DNA of 64,000 nucleotides from an uncultured Muribaculum sp. (GTDB lineage: Bacteria > Bacteroidota > Bacteroidia > Bacteroidales > Muribaculaceae), in NCBI RefSeq assembly GCF_910583865.1, contig NZ_CAJTYX010000001.1, positions 1-64,000 on the forward strand. The letters are read 5' to 3'. A program made the position numbers and the translations under genes. The stretch's first letter is position 1; each line of letters starts with the position of its first letter. The notes under the pieces were generated by a model. That model saw only the letters and a program-made list of their open reading frames with translations. It searched no databases and was not told where the DNA came from. Of the stretch, positions 8,628-17,532 are shown piece by piece.

Positions 8628-11600
8628 TCACTCATCTACTTCTGAACCGGGTTTACCGTCTACACCCTGACGCTCCGATTTCTCCTCTTTCTGTTGTTTC
8701 TTTTGCTCATATTTGCGGCGCAGACGTTTTATGAATGAAAAAATATCATCAAAATCGCGTTTGAACACCACTCCCACGCCCTGGGTGGTTAGAGCCGACT
8801 TGACGTAGTAGTTCTGGTCATTGTAGCGGTTATAAGCCTTAAGACGCACGTTGCCCGACTTGTTAAGGAGGTATTCGAGGTCGAAATCACCTATGAACGA
8901 ATTGTTGTTGAGAGCCTTGTCGCGGTAACCGAAGTTCCCGTTGAAGAGCAGGCGGTTGTCAAGCAAGTAGCTCGACAATGCAAGATCCACCTCCATATCG
9001 GAAAAGTCCCCTCGATCGCTTCGGAAAGTAGGGGCTATGTTCCACTTGTCGCTGAGCTGCCCGAGCATAGAGCCTAGCTGTGACGATATTGTCGACGATG
9101 CCACCGACACAAGCTCGTTGCCTTTGGTGGTAGACGCCATGTAGTCAGGAGTATAGAATCGGTTCAGTGCAAGGAGGTAGATTATCTGGCGGTTCATCAT
9201 GTCATCGGTGCTGACTATGCTCCGTACCTTGCGGTAAATGTCCTGGGTGAGCGTGGGGAACTCAAGGTCGAAGCTGATGTCCGGCTGCTGCATGTCTCCG
9301 CTCACCTTAAGCAGCGCGTGCACCGGTACGTTGGTGCGGTTAAGGTCCTTATCCTGAAGGAACGACTCGTCAAGATCGCTAAGATTGGCGTTGACGCTAT
9401 AGACGGCATTGATGTCAAGGTCGGCTGAATAAGGGCTGCCGTGAAACGATATGGAGCTGCCCGGCTTGATCGTGAAGTCCTTTATGATGATGTCCTGCAA
9501 CGTGAAGTTGTAGCTGCCTTGAGTAAGAGAATAAGTGCCGAACATGCGCAGGTCCTCGTCGGTGGAGTTATACTCCATGCGCAGATTGCCGTCGCCACGA
9601 GCCTTTATGCGATCGCCTCCGGCAGGATCCATCACCAATATAAGCTCCGCCTGAGGAGTGGCCTCGACCTGCAGGTTGATACGGTACACCGACGAATTCT
9701 GCACGTGCTGCCGCTCCTTGCGTATACTCTCCTTAAGCTGCCGCAACGCCGCTTCCTGCGGATCCTCCAGATTGAGAAGCAGGTCGCCTTTCAGCTCTTC
9801 ACGGTCATGGAACGTAAGGAACGTATACTCCCCCGCCGCTTCAGTGTCCGAGAGAACGAAAGTAAATGTCGAACCAGTGGCGGTCGACATGTTAACGTTT
9901 ATGTCTACAAAGCCGGGCACACCCTTCACGAATGCCGATCCATTGCAGAATATGCGTCCGTACCAGTCCGGATTGATGCGGTCGGTAACATCGTAACACA
10001 TGAGGTTGCGCGCATCGCTGACACGGAATTCAAATTCCGGCTCCTTGAAGCATTTATGGGTCACCCATCCGTTGAGCAGCGCCGTATGCCCGAAATCATC
10101 GCGCAAAGTCACGTCGGCAAAGCTTATACGCCCCGATGTCAGATGTATGGAATCGGTGGCATGATAATAAGTATTGGTAAAATCAAGTTTCAAAGCAAGA
10201 TCTTCAGCCAAGATGTCGCCTGTCATGTCGATGAACTTGAATGTGCCGAAAAGACGGGCCTCCCCGGAAGCATATCCGGACACCTCGGAAGTGAAAGCTT
10301 CCATGAAGGGACGCATGAAGCCCACATTGAGCTTCTCGGCCTTGAAATGGAAGTCAAGACTGTCAGCCATGGGATATATGGCACCGTCGACATAGGAATG
10401 CGCTCCATTCTCACCCGTGATGTCGGCATTTATTACCACCCCTCGGGAAGCATTGTCCCAATACGAGGCTATCAACGCATCACCGAGCGGCGAACCGTTG
10501 TAGGTCATGCCGGCGACATCGAGACGGGGAGTCTCCAGGCGAGGCTCGCTTCCAAGAAGCCCCGAAGCATAGAATTTTCCGGTAGCTATGCCTCCGAACA
10601 TGGCAGCGCCTATATCGAGCGTCTCAAACACGTAGTCCAGATCGATGCTCTGAAGGTCGAGACACAGCCGGTCGGCAGGATCATCTGACACCGCACCATT
10701 TATCTTTATGAACTGATTGCGGCGGCTTACTTCGAAATCGCGAACATAGACATGCCGGGCCGGAGTCACCTCTATTAATGACGGATGTATACGCCATACA
10801 GTATCGTTGATCACTATACGTGACGAACGCAGATCTATATCCGTGGCCATGTCTCCGGGAATCTTGCTGTCGGGAGAACGTGAGAACATGGCACCTACAT
10901 CCACCGAACCGCGAAACACACGCTCGCGGGCTATATTCCAGTCTGCATGCACGCTTATGGAATCATGACCGCCTCCGGCAGTCAGACTGATCGCGGCATC
11001 ACCTTTCTTGGTAGGATATACCGTATTGGCAAGCATCCGTGCGTCGTCGGCTTCCCCGTCAATGGTGATTCCGACATACGTATTGTCTATGAACTTGTCT
11101 TTATGCAGCAGATTAGGAGCGTCGATGCTCGCTTCTATCAACATGTCGGCCGCGCTCATCACGCCTTTTACCGAAACAGGACGCAATAGCCTGACAGGTA
11201 CATTGAAAAACGACAGCCATCGGTCGGTGACGGCATTCTGTCGCACCTGCATGTCGAATGTCATGTCAAGAGGTGTCGAATCCGCGACATTCCGGCCCCT
11301 ATCCTCCCGGCCATGAACCTCCAAACCGCTTTCACCCGCCAAAGAAGGAAATACCCGTGCCAATATGCAACGTGCCACAGGAACTATGTCCTTGATCCGG
11401 TACTCCCCTTCGGTACGTGCATCTATTACATCGCTATGGAGCATCAGGAACCGAGGTGATGTTGTGCCGGAAGCCATGAACAGCAGATGGTCGAGAGTAA
11501 GCTCATCAGCATCGTCTGGAGCGGCATAGCGCATTTCAGTCAGCTCTATCCTGCCGTCAAGTGAATCGTAGTCATCGCCGTGCATGTCCACCTCCACTCT

Positions 11601-13265
11601 TCCGCTGAGAGTATGACCGGAAAGCCTGTCACTCTTAAACAGACCGAACATAGCCGGATTGAATGAAGCGATTCTTATGTCGGCATCAATATCATGACGG
11701 CCCGCCACCATACCGTAAGAGCCTCGTGCCGAAGCGTCAAGCATCGGGTCATGTGACTCCACCACAGCATCCAGCGAGGCTGTGGAAAGGTCTACCATGG
11801 CACTTAAACCGCTTATCACACTTCCACCCCACTCGACTTCATCGATATGCATCTCGGCACGACCGACAGGAGCACGCCGGGCCATCAGACGACCGTCAAA
11901 TGTGACGTTACCACTCACCGTTCCAAGATTTTTCACTCCCGATATAGCTCCGGCTTCTATGCCGTCAATAGTAAGCGATGCCCGTAGCGGCCCCTCAGGA
12001 TTACGGAACGGTCCGTGATACCGTGCATCCACATCAAGTACGCCGGCCTCCGAATCAAGTGTCATGCTCAAATCGGTAGTCCCGTCGGCCACTGAAGCGT
12101 CTATCACAGCTTCTACCACACCCAAAGTGTCGGCCATGGCTATAACTTTCGGATTCATAGTGGCTGTACGGCTCCACAACTCGGCAAGACTATGACCGTC
12201 GGCATGCGCGCGCAGCATAGGCAGCCTCACGCTTAGAGAATCTATCGCCGGCAAACCTGTAACAGTGGCATCCTCTATCTCAACTGAAGCAATGTCATCG
12301 GCCGATGTGAGCGACAGCCGCGACAAGGCGATATTCCCGAGTGTGCCTCCTGCCTTCAGATCTATTCCGATCGGGGAGTCAAACGGAGCGAAAGGAGCGA
12401 AAAAAGGAGCGAGATCGGAAGGTGTTACATGGCTGCCCGGCAGAGTGGCCACCGTAAAACTATGCTGAGCGAAACGCGCTGTCAGATCAGCCCATCCCGA
12501 ATAGGCCAGCCTGACGGGGGCCAGGTCAATCTGTGTCGATGGCAGCTCAAGGTGGAAATCGTCAGCCGTGAGAAGAGTGTCCGAGACGCGCACCTTCCCC
12601 GACAACGAGTTGAGGACAAGCCCGGAGCGTTCGGTGGCTGCAAGCCTGCGCAGATCGGCCACATAGCAGTCGTTGCTTACGCGTGGAAGCCTTATGTCTG
12701 CCTTTATGTCATTCAACCCGATATGGTCGAAGTCGATAAGCCCGGATTCCGGAGGCAACGCTGACATCACGTCGTAGGCAAGACGGCTGCGGCGTATCAC
12801 TATATTGTCTATTGCGAGGTCGAATGCCGTAGGAGGCTTATTGCGGTCACGAGGCTTAAGATGGTCTATTACCGGCTGTATGTTGAGCGGGGCCGAGGCC
12901 GAATCACGTCTGAGCCTGGCATCCAGACCGATAATCTCGGCATACGAGAAAACTATGCGCCTGTTCAACAACAACTTGCCCAGACGCACTCCCGCTCCAA
13001 GACGCGATACCTTCAAAGCGGTATCGCCCGGAGCTACGATAACGCTCACGCCATGCAGGGTGACCTTGTTGAACGGCGCTATTCCAATACTCTCAATCTC
13101 TACGGGGACACCGAGAAGCTCTGTCAGTTCGCTGCGTCCCCGGTCGGCCACAGCCCTCTGCACGGCAGGAAGCGACAATATGACATACAGTAACGCCGGC
13201 ACAGCCAGAGAGAGCAGCACCAACGTTACCAGTATCGACCTGAGTATCTTATAAAACAGCGTCAT
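8628..13265 (-). CDS. TamB-like translocation/assembly module protein
   Basis: This 1545-residue protein has one N-terminal membrane anchor (LVTLVLLSLAVPALLYVILS). It continues as a very long, repetitive beta-strand body typical of AsmA/TamB bridge proteins that span the periplasm and move lipids or assist outer membrane assembly. The C-terminal ~400 residues match the TamB (DUF490) domain, including the SYNFTLQDIIIKDFTIKPGSSISFHG segment and a terminal beta-rich LDLEYLLNKSGNVRLKAYNRYND-like end. A final Lys/Glu-rich tail (KKQQKEEKSERQ) is present. The short gap to the convergent GH36 gene (14 nt) leaves no room for a separate terminator. Confidence 0.88.
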   Translation of the reverse strand: MTLFYKILRSILVTLVLLSLAVPALLYVILSLPAVQRAVADRGRSELTELLGVPVEIESIGIAPFNKVTLHGVSVIVAPGDTALKVSRLGAGVRLGKLLLNRRIVFSYAEIIGLDARLRRDSASAPLNIQPVIDHLKPRDRNKPPTAFDLAIDNIVIRRSRLAYDVMSALPPESGLIDFDHIGLNDIKADIRLPRVSNDCYVADLRRLAATERSGLVLNSLSGKVRVSDTLLTADDFHLELPSTQIDLAPVRLAYSGWADLTARFAQHSFTVATLPGSHVTPSDLAPFFAPFAPFDSPIGIDLKAGGTLGNIALSRLSLTSADDIASVEIEDATVTGLPAIDSLSVRLPMLRAHADGHSLAELWSRTATMNPKVIAMADTLGVVEAVIDASVADGTTDLSMTLDSEAGVLDVDARYHGPFRNPEGPLRASLTIDGIEAGAISGVKNLGTVSGNVTFDGRLMARRAPVGRAEMHIDEVEWGGSVISGLSAMVDLSTASLDAVVESHDPMLDASARGSYGMVAGRHDIDADIRIASFNPAMFGLFKSDRLSGHTLSGRVEVDMHGDDYDSLDGRIELTEMRYAAPDDADELTLDHLLFMASGTTSPRFLMLHSDVIDARTEGEYRIKDIVPVARCILARVFPSLAGESGLEVHGREDRGRNVADSTPLDMTFDMQVRQNAVTDRWLSFFNVPVRLLRPVSVKGVMSAADMLIEASIDAPNLLHKDKFIDNTYVGITIDGEADDARMLANTVYPTKKGDAAISLTAGGGHDSISVHADWNIARERVFRGSVDVGAMFSRSPDSKIPGDMATDIDLRSSRIVINDTVWRIHPSLIEVTPARHVYVRDFEVSRRNQFIKINGAVSDDPADRLCLDLQSIDLDYVFETLDIGAAMFGGIATGKFYASGLLGSEPRLETPRLDVAGMTYNGSPLGDALIASYWDNASRGVVINADITGENGAHSYVDGAIYPMADSLDFHFKAEKLNVGFMRPFMEAFTSEVSGYASGEARLFGTFKFIDMTGDILAEDLALKLDFTNTYYHATDSIHLTSGRISFADVTLRDDFGHTALLNGWVTHKCFKEPEFEFRVSDARNLMCYDVTDRINPDWYGRIFCNGSAFVKGVPGFVDINVNMSTATGSTFTFVLSDTEAAGEYTFLTFHDREELKGDLLLNLEDPQEAALRQLKESIRKERQHVQNSSVYRINLQVEATPQAELILVMDPAGGDRIKARGDGNLRMEYNSTDEDLRMFGTYSLTQGSYNFTLQDIIIKDFTIKPGSSISFHGSPYSADLDINAVYSVNANLSDLDESFLQDKDLNRTNVPVHALLKVSGDMQQPDISFDLEFPTLTQDIYRKVRSIVSTDDMMNRQIIYLLALNRFYTPDYMASTTKGNELVSVASSTISSQLGSMLGQLSDKWNIAPTFRSDRGDFSDMEVDLALSSYLLDNRLLFNGNFGYRDKALNNNSFIGDFDLEYLLNKSGNVRLKAYNRYNDQNYYVKSALTTQGVGVVFKRDFDDIFSFIKRLRRKYEQKKQQKEEKSERQGVDGKPGSEVDE

Positions 13266-13280
13266 CCGGGAACTATCTCT

Positions 13281-13310
13281 AAAAAAACGGCAGACATGTC
13301 ACCGTCTGCC
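13281..13310 (-). terminator. Terminator-like hairpin in the tamB leader
   Basis: On the minus strand GGCAGAC, an 8-nt loop, then GTCTGCC is followed by G and seven T residues. This is a textbook intrinsic terminator shape, yet it ends only about 16 nt before the tamB ATG and no minus-strand gene precedes it. It may be an attenuator, a 5' stabilising hairpin or the end of a small RNA. Confidence 0.6.
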
Positions 13311-13314
13311 GATA

Positions 13315-13322
13315 CAAAGTTA
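13315..13322 (-). promoter_or_regulatory. -7 box upstream of tamB
   Basis: TAACTTTG on the minus strand matches TAnnTTTG exactly. If used, the transcript would start at or within the terminator-like hairpin just downstream. No good -33 box is visible, so this is tentative. Confidence 0.4.
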
Positions 13323-13435
13323 CATAACTTCCACGACATAATGCCGTACACCCCCTTGAAATTAACATAATCGCACCGTGAAATACGAGAAATATGTGAT
13401 GAACCGTAAATAATGAAATTATTTCTTAAAAATCA

Positions 13436-13467
13436 TTTGCATCACATCATTTCATTGCATATATTTG
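13436..13467 (+). promoter_or_regulatory. Promoter of the DUF4234 gene
   Basis: TTTG (13436-13439), a 20-nt spacer and TATATTTG (13460-13467) form one of the best Bacteroidetes promoters in the window. Transcription from about 13473 gives a 5' leader of roughly 140 nt before the ATG at 13612. A small TTCCGG/CCGGAA hairpin lies within that leader. The rest of the 346-nt gap holds the tamB leader. Confidence 0.7.
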
Positions 13468-13611
13468 CAAAATCGGTGCTTTTGACGTCAAGGACATAAA
13501 AAACATCGGCTTAAACCAATTATTAATCACTCGAGCGCGTTGCAGCCGACCACATGACTGCCGGGCCGATAAAGTTCCGGACAAGGCCGGAAGTAAAACA
13601 ACCCTTCAACC

Positions 13612-14046
13612 ATGTTACCCACAAACCGAGGCTTCTGGCTCACATTTTTCCTGTCGATCATCACGTTAGGGTTCTACCAGTGGTATCTGATTTATGCTTT
13701 TGCCAAAGAGACCAACACGGCATGCCGTGCCGATGGGCAGAACACGACCGGACTGGCACTGTACATAATCCTGTCGATAATCACGCTTGGCATCTACTCC
13801 ATCGTGTGGTACTGCAAATGGATATCCCGCTGCAACACCTATCTTGCCGTCAACGGACAACCCCAGGGCCTACAGGTCACAACCTACATCCTCTCGATAT
13901 TCTTCGGATGGCTGACCCTCGGTATATTCAATCTCGTGGTATTCTGCAAGATGCTCTATCTACAGAATGCAGTAAACGCCACCTACAACAGCCTCAACGG
14001 CTTTATCCCAGCAGCACCCGCAGGCTTCGCTCCCGCTGCCGTCTGA
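13612..14046 (+). CDS. DUF4234 membrane protein
   Basis: This 144-residue protein has three hydrophobic segments, each containing the family pattern of a glycine-rich turn after a Thr-Leu pair (SIITLGFYQWYLIY, SIITLGIYSIVWYCKW, GWLTLGIFNLVVFCKM). This internal repetition is characteristic of DUF4234. The function is unknown. The stop codon abuts the stop of the convergent nucleotidyltransferase gene, with no intergenic base between them. Confidence 0.85.
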   Translation: MLPTNRGFWLTFFLSIITLGFYQWYLIYAFAKETNTACRADGQNTTGLALYIILSIITLGIYSIVWYCKWISRCNTYLAVNGQPQGLQVTTYILSIFFGWLTLGIFNLVVFCKMLYLQNAVNATYNSLNGFIPAAPAGFAPAAV

Positions 14047-14790
14047 TTACTTACGCACATCCTCTTCCGCCCGACGAAGCTTATCGGGCGTGCCGATATC
14101 GTGCCAGCTCGTATCTTCGGGCTGGCACCATCCTTTTATAGCCATACGCCGACATGCATCGATATAGTAGCCGGTAATGGAAAACACCGTCTTACCTTTG
14201 TTCCTGCCATAGCGGCACAAATCGTCGAGCAACGAGGTGGAAATCACATGCACACCACCGAAAGCCAGCTGAACCAGCCCCGACGCATCAGTTCCCTCCG
14301 GACGTACCGAACCGTCGCGCACGTCGGTCCATCCCTGCATGCGCATATCCTCGTCGAACAGCAGATACCGCGACGTGACACGATGTGCTACCATAAGTGT
14401 AGCGTCGGCTTCAGAAGCGGAATGGCATCGCTCCATTTCCCGGAAATCCACGTCGGTATATATGTCGGCATTGTGCAGCAATATCGGCTCGTTGCCACGA
14501 AGCATGTGCGCAGCAGCAGCCAAACCTCCTCCTGTGTCGAGCAGCATCCCGCTCTCGTCGCTCACACGTATGTCCATTCCGAAGCAGCCGTGCTCGCGCA
14601 GGAATGCCTTGACCTTTTCAGCGAAATGATGCACGTTGACCACCACCTCTTCTATGCCGCAATCCTTCATGCGCAGCAGCACCCGTTCAAGCATAGGTAT
14701 CCCTCCAAGTTCCACGAGAGCCTTGGGTCGATCGTCAGTCAGTGGACGCAGGCGTGTGCCAAGCCCCGCCGCAAACACCATTCCTTTCAT
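14047..14790 (-). CDS. MurU-like sugar-1-phosphate nucleotidyltransferase
   Basis: This 247-residue NTP-transferase should transfer a nucleotide to a sugar-1-phosphate. The start at 14790 is chosen because the protein then opens with MKGMVFAAGLGTRLRPLTDD, the nucleotide-binding signature GxGTRxRPxT, followed by PKALVELGGIPMLERVL. The nearest functional model is MurU, which makes UDP-MurNAc from MurNAc-1-phosphate during peptidoglycan recycling. Its ATG overlaps the upstream kinase-RapZ stop (ATGA), so the two are translationally coupled. This pairing mirrors amgK-murU of Pseudomonas. The exact sugar is inferred; mannose-1-phosphate or another sugar remains possible. Confidence 0.82.
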   Translation of the reverse strand: MKGMVFAAGLGTRLRPLTDDRPKALVELGGIPMLERVLLRMKDCGIEEVVVNVHHFAEKVKAFLREHGCFGMDIRVSDESGMLLDTGGGLAAAAHMLRGNEPILLHNADIYTDVDFREMERCHSASEADATLMVAHRVTSRYLLFDEDMRMQGWTDVRDGSVRPEGTDASGLVQLAFGGVHVISTSLLDDLCRYGRNKGKTVFSITGYYIDACRRMAIKGWCQPEDTSWHDIGTPDKLRRAEEDVRK

Positions 14791-16256
14791 CGGCGCGCAT
14801 TGTAAATGGTGGATATACCCTGTTCGCGGTGGCACAGCACCACCCTCACGCCATATTTGTCGTTGATATGACGTGCCATGTGCTCGGCGGCATACACTGA
14901 TCGGTGCTGTCCCCCGGTGCATCCGAAGCTCACCATCAACTGAGAAAATCCGCGCTCGATATAGCGCTCGACTGCCATGTCGACAAGCGCATAAGCATGA
15001 TCGAGATAGCGCCCTACCTCACCGTCGCTTTCAAGGAAGTCGATCACGGCCTGATCACGGCCCGTGAGAGCGAGATACTGGGGATAACGCCCCGGATTGC
15101 TCAATGCGCGACAGTCAAACACGAATCCACCGCCATTAGGAGTAGTATCCTCGGGGATGCCCGATTTGCGATATCCGAAACTGTTGACCCTTACGGTCAT
15201 GTCGGTTCCCGCGCCTTTGTCGGCGTTCCATCGCGGCAGCCGGGTCAGGCGCCGCAACGTCTCCATAAGGTAGTCCATTCCCTCGGGAGCGTCGTCGAGC
15301 AGACGGCGCAGATTGTCCATGGCCGCCGGTATGCTCTGAAGGAAATGGGCCTTGCGCTGCACAAGTCCGCGAAGCCCGTAGGCGCCGAGCACCTGAAGTG
15401 TACGCAGAAGCACAAACAGTTTAAGCTCTTTCCGGAACACATCGCCGTTTATACTTACATACGGCTGCGCGGCCTTTATGTATTCATCGATAAGTTCCTC
15501 GCGAAGCTCATCAGGATACCGAGCCTGCGCCTGCCAAAGAAACGAAACCACATCGTAATGGTAAGGGCCACGCCTGCCACCTTGAAAGTCGATGAACCAT
15601 GGAGAGCCGTCAGCACCGAGCATCACGTTACGCGACTGGAAGTCGCGGTACATAAATGTGGGCGTGTCATGCTCCAGCACCCTGTCGCAAAGTTCCATGA
15701 AATCCCTCTCCAGCAACGGTTCGGAGTGCTCCAGACCGGACGGTTTCAAAAAGCAGTATTTAAAATAGTTAAGATCCCACATAAGCGCACGGCGATCCAT
15801 CGCGCCTACGGGAAAACATACGGCATCAAAATCAAGGCCCTCGGCACCACGCCATTGGATTGCCGGAAGCACACGGATGGTGCGCTTCAACACGGCGCGA
15901 ACATCGTCGCTCCAAACACCCTGGGTACGTCCGGAGGCTATGAACGCGAAGAGCGACGTCGACCCAAGGTCATCCTGTATATAATTCATGCCGTCGTCGC
16001 TCACCCCCTTCACCTCCGGCACGGGCAGCCCCTTGTCGCGAAAATGCCGCGAAAGCCTGATGAACGCCTTGTTCTCTGCCGCATCTGTGCCGACTACGCC
16101 TATCATAGTCTCGGAGCCGCGAAGTCTATAGTACCGTCTGCCGGAACCTGCGCCGGGAAGAAGCACCATGCTCTCCGGAACCGTCCCCGTGACATTCTCA
16201 TATAGGCGGCCAAGCATATTGTCGCCGGCCATCTTTGCATTTTCCTCAATCATCAT
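14787..16256 (-). CDS. AmgK-like sugar kinase fused to RapZ C-terminal domain
   Basis: The 489-residue protein has two domains. Residues about 20-330 are an aminoglycoside-phosphotransferase-fold kinase resembling AmgK, with YRDFQSRNVML (catalytic Asp and Mg-binding Asn) and WFIDFQGGRRGPYHYD (second metal Asp). Residues 353-489 match the C-terminal domain of RapZ, with NSFGYRKSG, FVFDCRALSNPGR and SFGCTGGQHRSVYAAE. In E. coli that domain senses glucosamine-6-phosphate and binds the GlmY/GlmZ RNAs. The N-terminal RapZ Walker domain is absent. Its coupling to a MurU-like gene suggests amino-sugar recycling with a sensing module. Function beyond the domains is inferred. Confidence 0.87.
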   Translation of the reverse strand: MMIEENAKMAGDNMLGRLYENVTGTVPESMVLLPGAGSGRRYYRLRGSETMIGVVGTDAAENKAFIRLSRHFRDKGLPVPEVKGVSDDGMNYIQDDLGSTSLFAFIASGRTQGVWSDDVRAVLKRTIRVLPAIQWRGAEGLDFDAVCFPVGAMDRRALMWDLNYFKYCFLKPSGLEHSEPLLERDFMELCDRVLEHDTPTFMYRDFQSRNVMLGADGSPWFIDFQGGRRGPYHYDVVSFLWQAQARYPDELREELIDEYIKAAQPYVSINGDVFRKELKLFVLLRTLQVLGAYGLRGLVQRKAHFLQSIPAAMDNLRRLLDDAPEGMDYLMETLRRLTRLPRWNADKGAGTDMTVRVNSFGYRKSGIPEDTTPNGGGFVFDCRALSNPGRYPQYLALTGRDQAVIDFLESDGEVGRYLDHAYALVDMAVERYIERGFSQLMVSFGCTGGQHRSVYAAEHMARHINDKYGVRVVLCHREQGISTIYNARR

Positions 16257-16308
16257 TCAGAATCGCCCGATGAATTAACTATAGTCGAATTTTTCTCTAT
16301 CGCAAAAT

Positions 16309-17244
16309 CTAATGAGTCGGCTTGCTCGGATGCACGATGCTGAGCCGATCGGTAAGTATCACGCCTATAAGTATCAGCGAACATCCCATATACCCTACCC
16401 ACGTGACATGTTCCCCAAGCAGAAGAGCTGAGGCCACAAGAGTGATGATAGGCTGTACATACAGGTAATTGTTGGATTTTACCGCACCTATGCCTTTGAC
16501 GGCCCATGCCCATATCAAGAACGCAAGCATAGAACAGAATACTCCAAGGAACAGGAAATTAGCCCATACCGCCGTTTCGGCGAATACCTTGAAATCGCAA
16601 TGCCCCGGCTCGGTAAAGAGGAATGGGAGTGCGGTGAGCAGACCGTAGAAAAATGTCTTGCGTGTGATGAACAGAACCGTATAAAACGCACTGAGCTTAC
16701 GCAATACCAACGAATATACCGCCCAACACACAGCCGCCGACAAAGCGAGAAGATCGCCGAGAGGCTTTACAGCCAACACAAACGAGCTGTTGAATATCAC
16801 CAGACCGACTCCAAGGAAAGCCACGAGAGAACCGGCTATCATCCCCTTTGTCGGACGCTCGGCCTTATAGAGGGCACCAACAAGCAACGTGGTTATCAAC
16901 GGCGCAAGAGTCACTATCAGCGACACGTTCGACACCAGCGTATGCTCCAAAGCCGTATTCTCGGCGATGAAATATAAAGAACCGCCACACATGCCGCACG
17001 CAATGAAAAGCAGCTCGTCGCGTACTGAATTTGACACCAGACGTTTGTGGCATACCGACAATATCATAACATATGCGAGCAATGTGCGGTACACATACAC
17101 TTCCGTCGGCTGAAGCCCGTGATCGAGAAGTACTTTCGTGGATACAAACGACACACCCCACGCAGCTACCGTGAGCAATGCTCCCACATTATACAATATA
17201 ATTGACATCTGTGGTCGATGTGAAACGCCGGTCTGTGAAACCAT
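16309..17244 (-). CDS. DMT-family (EamA) transporter
   Basis: This 311-residue inner membrane protein has ten predicted hydrophobic helices arranged as two EamA repeats. The first begins at NVGALLTVAAWGVSFVSTKVLL and the second near LALSAAVCWAVYSLVLRKL. Members export amino acids or other metabolites; the substrate is not predictable. A later Met (MSIILYNVG, residue 13) could be the true start. A -7 box and a strong dyad lie upstream. It is 52 nt upstream of the kinase-RapZ gene and may be transcribed with it. Confidence 0.87.
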   Translation of the reverse strand: MVSQTGVSHRPQMSIILYNVGALLTVAAWGVSFVSTKVLLDHGLQPTEVYVYRTLLAYVMILSVCHKRLVSNSVRDELLFIACGMCGGSLYFIAENTALEHTLVSNVSLIVTLAPLITTLLVGALYKAERPTKGMIAGSLVAFLGVGLVIFNSSFVLAVKPLGDLLALSAAVCWAVYSLVLRKLSAFYTVLFITRKTFFYGLLTALPFLFTEPGHCDFKVFAETAVWANFLFLGVFCSMLAFLIWAWAVKGIGAVKSNNYLYVQPIITLVASALLLGEHVTWVGYMGCSLILIGVILTDRLSIVHPSKPTH

Positions 17245-17279
17245 ATATACTCTCTTTTGACTGTTTCTTTACGTGCATT

Positions 17280-17323
17280 AAAATTGCAAAACGCTTCCCG
17301 CTTGCAATTTTTATGCAAATTTA
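17280..17323 (-). promoter_or_regulatory. Promoter and operator-like dyad of the DMT gene
   Basis: TAAATTTG on the minus strand (17323-17316) matches the -7 consensus. Just downstream lies a perfect 10-bp inverted repeat, AAAATTGCAA and TTGCAATTTT (17280-17289 and 17302-17311), with a 12-nt spacer. Its placement over the start site suggests an operator or a 5' leader hairpin. No regulator gene is adjacent. Confidence 0.45.
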
Positions 17324-17386
17324 CGGATAAATCACGGGATTTCTAAGAGCCTGTTCAAATTTATATGATACGGTTCTCTCATGAAA

Positions 17387-17432
17387 AGACCGTGCTCTCT
17401 GAGTGATCTGACACACTCGGAAAACACGGTCT
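17387..17432 (-). terminator. Terminator after the META lipoprotein gene
   Basis: An imperfect hairpin has 8-bp outer arms AGACCGTG/CACGGTCT and an inner GAGTG/CACTC stem, in the gap downstream of the META gene. The poly-U run is weak, so the call is moderate. Confidence 0.5.
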
Positions 17433-17532
17433 CCATGATACCTAAATAAATTGTATTCCAATAATCAATGGAATGTCAAAACCATAATATTTACTTACGG
17501 TTCTGAAGCTATTGCCGGTTATGGATAGAGGA

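Noticed and set aside
9441..10688. Plus-strand open frame of 415 codons
   Set aside because: It lies fully antisense to the TamB-like gene, shows no family motif, and its length follows from the codon bias of the real gene.
13554..13611. Possible upstream open frame before the DUF4234 gene
   Set aside because: An ATG at 13554 opens a long frame that overlaps the real gene out of frame and has no leader-peptide bias.
14791..14922. 44-codon N-terminal extension of the MurU-like protein
   Set aside because: The family motif begins right at the ATG at 14790, and the extension overlaps the coding sequence of the upstream gene.
14904..16205. Plus-strand open frame of 433 codons
   Set aside because: Antisense to the kinase-RapZ gene, whose motifs are clear; no recognisable domain or start context.
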